In this document: positions 1 through 7,037 of the stretch, in pieces
How positions within the stretch are numbered: the stretch's first letter is position 1
Layout of the letters: every line of letters starts with the position of its first letter
Origin: Candidatus Uhrbacteria bacterium RIFCSPLOWO2_01_FULL_47_25
GTDB lineage: Bacteria; Patescibacteriota; Patescibacteriia; GWA2-46-9
NCBI GenBank assembly: GCA_001791325.1
Contig: MGEK01000030.1
Coordinates: 1-34,978 of the forward strand
Length of the DNA stretch: 34,978 nucleotides
Direction: 5' to 3'
The notes under the pieces: model-generated
Databases searched by the model: none
What the model was told of the DNA's origin: nothing
The model's input: only the letters and a program-made list of their open reading frames with translations
Program-made: the position numbers and the translations under genes

Positions 1-2125
1 CATAGGCGTTAATAGTAGACCCGCCAGTTGAAGTAACATTCGCGCCAAGAGTGGCTGAGGTGGTGGTGATGTTTGATTTAGTAGATGAAGTAACGATAGG
101 AGCAGAAATAACATTTATACTCACAAGAGAGGTTAAATCACCAAACCATTCGCCACCTCCTTCCGTTAACATTCTACGCTGAAAATTATATGTGCCAGGT
201 GTAGATGGAGCTGTAATATTAAAAGTAAAAGTAACTTGACCTCCCGAAGCAACGGAAGAAACAGGCAACAAAATACGCCATGCCCCCCATTCTACATATT
301 GTGAATCGGTGGAATCAGGAATTTGCCCTAATTTATACAAATCAACTTGCGTCCATGTCTTCAAGTTAGAACAATCCCCACTTGAACGGCAATTTTTCAT
401 TGTCACAGAAACTGATCTTACCTCTCCAGTGTTCATCGTTGATGGAACAGACTGACTTATAAATGCGGCGGCGTTAATAAGAGAAGTGATTGTAACGGTA
501 AATGTTTGAGTGCGGCAATTATTTGTTTCATTACTCTCAGCAACCTCGCCATTAATATCAGCGCAAAATTCAATCTTATGCGTTCCTGATTTCGCAGACC
601 AAGCATTTACCCAATTTACGTATTCTGTAACACCACCATTCAACGACGAGGTTGGTTGTATAATGCCACTTATGTTCCACGTGCCATTATTGTCCTCATC
701 AAAGCGCATTCGAGTAGATGACGGCCCCGCGGGTAATTCGCCTTGGTTCTTTACACCGGCGGTGAATGATACCATTGTCCCCGTCATGGCAGTAAAACCG
801 CTTGAAAGAGGATAAGAATACGTTGTGCCACCATCTACAGAATAACCCGTAGTAGATGATGGAATATATAAATCGGGAGGATTTCTATTATCTTGTATTG
901 CGTAAAGATAAATTCCACCAGAATCAGCGGCAATAATAGGATGGCGTTCATGCTTATCTAAGCCGATATCATATCTTTTCTCCCATTCCATATCGCCGTC
1001 GGCTGTCCTATATTTAAAAAATAACAAATCATCATCACTTGTCACGCCTTGATAACCACTTAAATATACATAATTACCAGCAGGGTCCATCGCAATTCCG
1101 TAAGCACACTCATATGTATAGCGACTGTCCGAAGGCGATTTTTTCCATATCAAATTCCCAAAAGAATCATATTTGACAATCCCAATATCTTTATCTTGTG
1201 CTCCCAGATTTGTATAGCAATAAGACACATAAACATTGTCACTGCTGTCCAAAACAACATCAGTAGCCGCGCCTGCGCCATACCAGAGACCGCTTAATGT
1301 CTCTATATTTTTTCGCCACATCTCTTGGCGAGGATTAGTAATTTTATATTTGACAATGGTCGGTACCGAACTCTTGCCTACAGCAAGATAAGCAAATTGC
1401 TCGTCCGGTGAGAGTTTTATGCTATTTGCACCCTCACCGTTACCTGGACTCCCTGTTGGATCATCGTCTCTATAATTTAATGATAAATTATTATTAAACT
1501 CTGATATCATCCATTCCGGTTGCGGAGCACTTGAACAATAATTATCTGCAACAATGTCACCACCGGCCGCATAAATATAATTACCAGCTGGAGAAAAGCT
1601 CAATCCATTAACATTGGGTTTCTCGTCGCATATTCCAAAATAACTGTCGCCATTGCTTGGAATAGTTGCGCTGCCTACAAGATTATTGCTTGAATCAAGT
1701 TTATATACTTTATCCTTTGCTCCAAAAAAAGTATTACCTAAATTATCTGCTGCCAATTGATGCGATGAGTTAAATTCATCATAGGAACCATGATTATTCG
1801 TATCGTCGCCTATTAATGATAATAAATCGACTGTATTGAGCAAATTTGCTGATGAGCCAAAGAAGTGTAATTTATCAAGCGAAAGAAATATTCTGCGACC
1901 TAAACTGTCTTGAGAAATAATTCCACTAACACCCTGAGCATATGATCCAAAAAAAAGATTATTATTCGTCTTAGGATCCCATTCAGCAATAATATTACCA
2001 TTAAAATCAAATTTGGCTACAAAAGTACTGGAGTTAGGAACAGCGGCTAACACATTTGATACATAACTGAATAAGATTGTACCAGTGGCAATGATAATAA
2101 TGGACGAACGAAAAGGAAGATGCAT
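1..2125 (-). CDS. secreted beta-propeller/SBBP-like repeat protein, C-terminus off the left edge (partial)
   Basis: Manual reverse translation from CAT at 2123-2125: MHLPFRSSIIIIATGTILFSYVSNVLAAVPNSSTFVAKFDFNGNIIAEWDP..., open through the regions checked. Signal peptide ending VLAA, then repeated FxKFDFNGN / VKYDSFGNLIWKK / YLSGY-type blades. Absent from the ORF track, presumably because it runs off the edge. Confidence 0.75.
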   Translation of the reverse strand, partial: MHLPFRSSIIIIATGTILFSYVSNVLAAVPNSSTFVAKFDFNGNIIAEWDPKTNNNLFFGSYAQGVSGIISQDSLGRRIFLSLDKLHFFGSSANLLNTVDLLSLIGDDTNNHGSYDEFNSSHQLAADNLGNTFFGAKDKVYKLDSSNNLVGSATIPSNGDSYFGICDEKPNVNGLSFSPAGNYIYAAGGDIVADNYCSSAPQPEWMISEFNNNLSLNYRDDDPTGSPGNGEGANSIKLSPDEQFAYLAVGKSSVPTIVKYKITNPRQEMWRKNIETLSGLWYGAGAATDVVLDSSDNVYVSYCYTNLGAQDKDIGIVKYDSFGNLIWKKSPSDSRYTYECAYGIAMDPAGNYVYLSGYQGVTSDDDLLFFKYRTADGDMEWEKRYDIGLDKHERHPIIAADSGGIYLYAIQDNRNPPDLYIPSSTTGYSVDGGTTYSYPLSSGFTAMTGTMVSFTAGVKNQGELPAGPSSTRMRFDEDNNGTWNISGIIQPTSSLNGGVTEYVNWVNAWSAKSGTHKIEFCADINGEVAESNETNNCRTQTFTVTITSLINAAAFISQSVPSTMNTGEVRSVSVTMKNCRSSGDCSNLKTWTQVDLYKLGQIPDSTDSQYVEWGAWRILLPVSSVASGGQVTFTFNITAPSTPGTYNFQRRMLTEGGGEWFGDLTSLVSINVISAPIVTSSTKSNITTTSATLGANVTSTGGSTINAY

Positions 2126-2135
2126 ATTAATTTCT

Positions 2136-2900
2136 TTATTGAACTGTTGTTAAATACATGGCGTTAAAACAGACTTGTCGCATGGAGATAGTTTTCAAAT
2201 CTTCGCAGGTCGATGCTTCTCTTAACGGAACGGATGCTAACATATGACGAACTGTATTGCAGTCATACTCAAAGTCGGGAGAGAACAAAGAACAATTAAA
2301 ATCTTTTAAGTTTAGACCAAATTCTACGAGAAAGGCTTCGTCACGACAAACGGTCCTATTAGGCTCATTAGTAATGACACTGCACACCAAAGGATCTCCT
2401 CGGCGTCTGGCTTCTTTAATTAAAAAAAGATTTTTACATCGATCCACTAAATCATTCTGCTGAAGACTATTGCATGCGCTAATTTCTGACGCATTACTCG
2501 CAACTGCATTGAATACTTTTTCCGTACAATCTAGCCTATTCATCAACACGCCATCTAATTGTTGGCAATAAGCAGGATCAAGATTCTGCATTGCCAAATT
2601 TAATGCAATGTTATTCCGGCATACAATGCGGTAATTAGCACCATCTATCACAAGATTGGCGTACGCGTCGCAAGCAGCTAGATCGCCCCCAGTGATAGTC
2701 TCTGCCACGGCTTGTTGTTTCATCTCTCTGGCCTCCTTGGTTAGTGGCTCGAGTGGCGATAGTACACGACGCCAGCCTGGCAACACCAAATACACGACAG
2801 CAATAAGAATAACCGTCAGGGCGCCGGCGGCAATAGCAATAAACGCTTTTGTTTCTGGATTATATTTATTATTATCTACCCCGAAGACACGTAACCACAC
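2136..2900 (-). CDS. membrane-anchored cysteine-pair repeat protein, unknown function
   Basis: 254 aa ORF, one N-terminal TM helix (AFIAIAAGALTVILIAVVYLVL), then about six C-x(12-17)-C modules. Its stop lies 11 bp before the start of the next minus-strand gene, suggesting an operon. Confidence 0.7.
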   Translation of the reverse strand: MWLRVFGVDNNKYNPETKAFIAIAAGALTVILIAVVYLVLPGWRRVLSPLEPLTKEAREMKQQAVAETITGGDLAACDAYANLVIDGANYRIVCRNNIALNLAMQNLDPAYCQQLDGVLMNRLDCTEKVFNAVASNASEISACNSLQQNDLVDRCKNLFLIKEARRRGDPLVCSVITNEPNRTVCRDEAFLVEFGLNLKDFNCSLFSPDFEYDCNTVRHMLASVPLREASTCEDLKTISMRQVCFNAMYLTTVQ

Positions 2901-3123
2901 ATGAAAACATAGAAATGATTAATGAATTTAGTATAGCACAAAAAACAAAGTTTGGCCATACTTTTTAACATGTTTTTAACAGACACGGTATTTGCCTCTG
3001 CCGAACAATTACTGATGACTGGTAAAATATCTATTTCCAGCCCATTTTTTGATTAGAAGATGCAGCAAAAAATGAACCTCCGTATGATAAGACCGCAAAA
3101 AATAATCACATCTAACCACGCCC

Positions 3124-3159
3124 TACCACCTTCTTGCGCAATTGCGATAAAAGGTGGTA
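3124..3159. repeat. imperfect 36-bp palindrome, copy 1
   Basis: TACCACCTTCTTGCGCAATTGCGATAAAAGGTGGTA centred on CAATTG; differs at one base from copy 2. Confidence 0.85.
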
Positions 3160-3286
3160 CCTTACTAAGACGACACATTACTTATAAAATTTTTTAACCC
3201 ACCACCTTCCTTCGCCAGAATGCCGCTTTTCACCCGAACATTATATTCCATCATTTAATTTCAATCATTCAATCAACCACACCAAC

Positions 3287-3322
3287 TACCACCTTCTTGC
3301 GCAATTGCGACAAAAGGTGGTA
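3287..3322. repeat. imperfect 36-bp palindrome, copy 2
   Basis: TACCACCTTCTTGCGCAATTGCGACAAAAGGTGGTA; similarity to copy 1 continues downstream (ATTACYWATAAAA). Confidence 0.85.
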
Positions 3323-3429
3323 ATATTGCCAAGAGGATATATTACCAATAAAAGGATACATAAATTATAGAGTCTTTAACCATCGTAAATAACTGTGATA
3401 CCTAAGTTTAACTACTAAGCTGATACACT

Positions 3430-4026
3430 ATGATGGCACACAACAAGAATTCACATGTTGGCCAGCAAAACATTAGACAAGACATTGGAAAAGTTATCCT
3501 CACAGTCTTGAGCGTTGCCGGTGTATTAGCGATTGCGCTAGTCGCGCCAAATGCTCTGCAAGTCCTTATACCGCGAAAGGGGCGACAGGGCCAACGGGTT
3601 TCTGCGTGGGAAATTGAGCGCGCACTAAAGCGCCTATTGAATGGTGGGTACGCTGAAAAGCAACTGCATCAGGGCAACACATTCGTACGTATCACAACGA
3701 AGGGTAATTATAAACTTAACAAATTAAAGCTCCGGGACGCACACATTAAAACTCCCGCCAAATGGGACAGGAAGTGGCGACTCGTATTTTTTGATATCCC
3801 CCACACCAAAGGATCGCAACGAGACATTATACGTAGAAAACTGAAGGAACTTGGTTTTTTGCAGGTTCAAAAAAGTGTCTACCTGCATCCATATGAATGC
3901 TATGATATTATTCAAAACATGCAAAATTTTTATCAAATCAAATCATACTTTCACTATGCTGTGGTGGAAAAAATTGAAGGTGGTCATAAATACTTGAGTC
4001 ACTTCAAGCTCAAAAAACCGGCGTGA
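3430..4026 (+). CDS. PaaX-like/Cas2-like domain protein (winged-helix plus C-terminal PaaX/Cas2-fold region), N-terminal hydrophobic helix
   Basis: 198 aa; KWDRKWRLVFFDIPHTKGSQRDIIRRKLKELGFLQVQKSVYLHPYEC resembles the PaaX central/Cas2-like domain common in Parcubacteria genomes. Upstream ISAWEIERALKRLLNGGYAE...ITTKGNYKL is winged-helix-like. Confidence 0.75.
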   Translation: MMAHNKNSHVGQQNIRQDIGKVILTVLSVAGVLAIALVAPNALQVLIPRKGRQGQRVSAWEIERALKRLLNGGYAEKQLHQGNTFVRITTKGNYKLNKLKLRDAHIKTPAKWDRKWRLVFFDIPHTKGSQRDIIRRKLKELGFLQVQKSVYLHPYECYDIIQNMQNFYQIKSYFHYAVVEKIEGGHKYLSHFKLKKPA

Positions 4027-4109
4027 CAAGGATGAGCACGGGATTATTTGCAAAAATATAATAATTACGAAACTGTAGCTGGTCGTAAATCAAGCACGTA
4101 GTAAACATA

Positions 4110-4151
4110 TTTTATCACCTTTTGTCGCAATTGCGACAAAAGGTGATAAAA
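4110..4151. repeat. perfect 42-bp palindrome, copy 3 of the family
   Basis: TTTTATCACCTTTTGTCGCAA/TTGCGACAAAAGGTGATAAAA, two perfect 21-nt arms with no loop; shares TGCGACAAAAGGTG with copy 2. Confidence 0.95.
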
Positions 4152-4266
4152 ATTAAGGGTGATGAGGAATTATTTATAGATGCCTACGTCCGATTTGATG
4201 AAGAATTTTAACGAAGCGATTACGGTCACTATGCTCGCGCTATAGACTTATAGTTAGTATTTATTT

Positions 4267-5052
4267 CTAAATCAAAGGTTGCCAAAACCAAGAATATATT
4301 AACTGCCCATAGACCATCGCAATAAAGGTCCCCATAGTCAAAAAAGTACCCATGGGCAATTTACTGCCAAATTTCTTTTGCCCGGTGGCAAGTAAGAAAA
4401 CGGCGATAATACCGCCAATCATATAAGCAATAAAAAGAGCGGCAAGAGCTCCCTTCGTGCCAAGTATGGCACCGAGAAGCAGACCTAAACGAATATCTCC
4501 GGCGCCGACCCAACGGCCTTGAGAAACAAACCATAATAAAAAGTACAGTCCCCCGCCAATAGCCATACCCAGCAGTAGAGAGGCAAAAGGTATGCCCAAA
4601 AAAATATTGGCGAGGAGAGCAAAAATAATAAGCGGAATTGAAACTTCATCGGGCACAATATACCAGCGAAAATCTAAAATAAAAAGAGCGATGAGGCCGG
4701 AGGTGAAAATGAGATCGCGAAGTAATGTTGAGTAGGTAGTGGGTAGTATGTAGTATGTAGCGGGTTCAAAATGACGGGCCGCAACTAAAATAAACATAAA
4801 AGCGGTGGCGAGCTCTACGAGCGGATACTGCCAAGAAATTGGCGTGCGGCAGTAGCGGCATTTGCCCTTGAGCCACAAAAAACTAATGACCGGAATCAAA
4901 TCTTTGACTGCTAGCACATGCCGACAGTGTGGACAATATGAACGCTGGACTTTGAGCGACTCTTCGTTTGCCAGCCGGATAGTCAGCATATTCAAAAAAC
5001 TGCCGACATTCAACCCTACGAAACCCGTGGAAATATAAATTAAAAATAGCAT
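4267..5052 (-). CDS. pilD: type IV prepilin peptidase / leader peptidase (A24 family)
   Basis: GxxVGSFLNMLTIRLANEE, CPHCRHVL...CRYCRTPIS zinc pairs, polytopic, DFRWYIVPDEVS and GAGDIRLGLLLG catalytic Asp motifs. Confidence 0.93.
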   Translation of the reverse strand: MLFLIYISTGFVGLNVGSFLNMLTIRLANEESLKVQRSYCPHCRHVLAVKDLIPVISFLWLKGKCRYCRTPISWQYPLVELATAFMFILVAARHFEPATYYILPTTYSTLLRDLIFTSGLIALFILDFRWYIVPDEVSIPLIIFALLANIFLGIPFASLLLGMAIGGGLYFLLWFVSQGRWVGAGDIRLGLLLGAILGTKGALAALFIAYMIGGIIAVFLLATGQKKFGSKLPMGTFLTMGTFIAMVYGQLIYSWFWQPLI

Positions 5053-5177
5053 GGGCTTAGAATTATCATTGAGCGAACCATGTTTATCAGTGTAGCGACC
5101 TTAACTCTCTTAGTCAAAAGTTCTTAGTCAGAACTTGACTGCAAACTTACAACAATCAATTAGCACGCGAGGCAACC

Positions 5178-5211
5178 CTATGTATCATTGTACTAGTACG
5201 GTGATACATAG
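5178..5211. terminator. intergenic hairpin, possible terminator or processing structure
   Basis: CTATGTATCATTGTACTAGTACGGTGATACATAG: near-perfect inverted repeat between GT2 and pilD; the two inner T/G mismatches could be G-U pairs in one strand's RNA. No strong T-run. Confidence 0.4.
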
Positions 5212-5263
5212 CCCAAGCCCCATAATCAAATGGCCTAGCCCGTTGGGCGCATATTATGTTGGA

Positions 5264-5989
5264 CTAAAATTTCCGCAAGCCGGTTTTGTAGAGAAAAATA
5301 TTGTATAAAATTTCCGAGCCGTATTTGATTGATGGCCAAAGGCCAATTTGCGACGATTCTGGAAAATAACGGGTGGTAATGGGGATTTCTTTAATCTTAA
5401 TTCCACGAGCGGCAAGTTGAATAATAATTTGCGTATCAAATACAAAATCATCGGAATTCATCTCAATATCAATTTGTTCAAAAACGCGGCGATCATAAGC
5501 GCGAAAACCGGAATGAAATTCCGTAAGATTAGTGCCCAGAAAAAAATTACCTATTTTAGTAAGCACGATATTAAAAAAGAATTTCCAGCGCGGCATACCG
5601 CCAGCTAAGGCATCTGAACGGTTAATCATTCGGGAGCCAAAAACCGCCCAGTAACCGTCATCAACCATGGTTTTAATCATTTCTGGAATAAATTTAGGGT
5701 CATATTGATGGTCCGGGTGCACCATCACCATAATATCCGCTCCCCTTTCCAGCGCGGTCTTATAGCATGTTTTCTGGTTGCCGCCATAACCGCGATTTTT
5801 TTTGTGCACGACGACATGCACCGGTAATGTTTTTGCTACCTCCACAGTATCGTCGCGACTGGCATCATCAACCAATATCACCTCATCAATCATCTCGTGC
5901 GGTAAATCATTATAGGTTTTCATCAAAGTTTTACCCGCATTATACGCGGGCATCACCACAATTATTTTTTTATTATGATATGGCATCAA
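5264..5989 (-). CDS. glycosyltransferase family 2 (DPM1-like polyprenol-phosphate glycosyltransferase)
   Basis: VVMPAYNAGKTLMKTYNDLPHEMIDEVILVDDASRDDTVEVA...NRGYGGNQKTCYKTALERGADIMVMVHPDHQYDP...GSR. Confidence 0.92.
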   Translation of the reverse strand: MMPYHNKKIIVVMPAYNAGKTLMKTYNDLPHEMIDEVILVDDASRDDTVEVAKTLPVHVVVHKKNRGYGGNQKTCYKTALERGADIMVMVHPDHQYDPKFIPEMIKTMVDDGYWAVFGSRMINRSDALAGGMPRWKFFFNIVLTKIGNFFLGTNLTEFHSGFRAYDRRVFEQIDIEMNSDDFVFDTQIIIQLAARGIKIKEIPITTRYFPESSQIGLWPSIKYGSEILYNIFLYKTGLRKF

Positions 5990-6007
5990 TTTTAATTAGC
6001 TAATGCG

Positions 6008-6268
6008 CTATTTATAAAGATTGCTGTGCGTGTCTATAATCACAAATAAACAAACGTCATCTGAAATCATTTTGTAAATTACCCGAAGATCGCCGGCGAT
6101 GCCGATGCTTCTGTACCCATGATAGCGCCCGTGAAGTTGATGATTCTTAAGTATTGAGTTGAATGGATCCTCTAGAAAAATGTTTCGACGTTCCTTAAAT
6201 TTTTCCATTTGGGCTGGCCGCAACTTCTTATACGCCTTGATGAAGTCCTTATGCAGGACAATGTTCAT
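6008..6268 (-). CDS. RelE/ParE-superfamily toxin, YafQ-like
   Basis: 86 aa; HKDFIKAYKKL...NHQLHGRYHGYRSIGIAGDLRVIYKM...LFVIIDTHSNLYK; overlaps the antitoxin ORF by 4 nt. Confidence 0.85.
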   Translation of the reverse strand: MNIVLHKDFIKAYKKLRPAQMEKFKERRNIFLEDPFNSILKNHQLHGRYHGYRSIGIAGDLRVIYKMISDDVCLFVIIDTHSNLYK

Positions 6269-6540
6269 ACTTCATCAAGGTAATCATCCATTGCCTTCGC
6301 AGACGCAAATTTCGGCGAGATATTGCGCCCGGTCTTGATATCGGCCTCAACCCGACCGAGAATTGCCTCAAGCGCTGGCGTCATGCGCGGCGCCGCCGAG
6401 AGATAAACCTGACGACCGCGAATAAACTCCTTAAGGTAGGCATTAATCACAGTGCTCAAGGGCAAGCCCAATTCACGAGCGACCTCCTGCGCCTGCTGTT
6501 TTACCGCCTTGTCGGCTTTAATATTGATGACGGTCTTCAT
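6265..6540 (-). CDS. RelB/DinJ-family antitoxin
   Basis: MKTVINIKADKAVKQQAQEVARELGLPLSTVINAYLKEFIRGR ribbon-helix-helix. ATG at 6538-6540 preferred over the track start at 6564 because conserved similarity begins there. Confidence 0.85.
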   Translation of the reverse strand: MKTVINIKADKAVKQQAQEVARELGLPLSTVINAYLKEFIRGRQVYLSAAPRMTPALEAILGRVEADIKTGRNISPKFASAKAMDDYLDEV

Positions 6541-6673
6541 ATGAAGTTCCAAAATTATTATCATTCGACGGAATCCGCCGAAGCTTCCATCCTCACCGAA
6601 GAGAGCCGAGGATGTTGCTCATAGCCGATGCATACTTCATCCTCATGTATTTCTGGCGAAGGTGAATAACCAA

Positions 6674-6702
6674 AGTATATACAACGGTTATTTATATGTC
6701 AA
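6674..6702 (-). promoter_or_regulatory. sigma70-type promoter for the toxin-antitoxin operon
   Basis: Minus strand TTGACA (6702-6697), 17-nt spacer, TATACT (6679-6674), upstream of the antitoxin. Confidence 0.65.
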
Positions 6703-6704
6703 TA

Positions 6705-7037
6705 GCCACAAGCGGTCGTTGTGGGTTTTCACCAGAGTTTACCCCGTTACAAGAAAGCCACAGGGTAAAAGCTGTGTATGAACCCAATCTGGCAAACCCG
6801 AGGATAAACGCATAAGTGAAGCTCCTCGACTTTATGGTCAAGGCCTCCACAGAGATTGGGGGAGCGCCTGCCTGCCGGCAAGGCAGGAAACCCCGCACCG
6901 TCCCGCACCATCCGTCCATGGCGGATCGGTGCGGGACTGGTGCGTTGGGTATGAATCTTGTGGTCATCTTGTAACGGGGTTTTTTCCGCATTATAGGCGG
7001 GCATCACCACAATTATTTTTTTATTGTGATATGGCAT
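6705..7037 (-). pseudogene. truncated GT2 gene fragment interrupted by a small TIR-bounded element
   Basis: MPYHNKKIIVVMPAYNAEKT (7037-6981) nearly identical to the N-terminus of the 5264-5989 GT2. Homology resumes after the insert as TLVKTHND (6740-6716; intact copy TLMKTYND), then a stop. Confidence 0.8.
6741..6980. mobile_element. MITE-like element (240 bp), non-coding, terminal inverted repeats
   Basis: TIRs ACCCCGTTACAAGA (6741-6754) / TCTTGTAACGGGGT (6967-6980), with CCACA also matching after 3 mismatches. Internal hairpins CCTGCCTGCCGGCAAGGCAGG and GTCCCGCACC...GGTGCGGGAC. Confidence 0.7.

Noticed and set aside
510-815. Plus-strand ORF 510..815 (101 aa)
   Set aside because: Lies antisense to the secreted beta-propeller protein whose frame is supported by a signal peptide and repeated blades.
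3124-4151. CRISPR array with a Cas2 gene
   Set aside because: Only three or four palindromes with irregular spacing, placed on both sides of the ORF, and no cas1; the protein is PaaX-like with a Cas2-like fold region.
6692-6991. ORF 6692..6991 (-) and the distal part of 6747..7037 (-) as real proteins
   Set aside because: Both read through the TIR-bounded hairpin element and the decayed GT2 fragment; only the first ~20 residues of the latter have homology.
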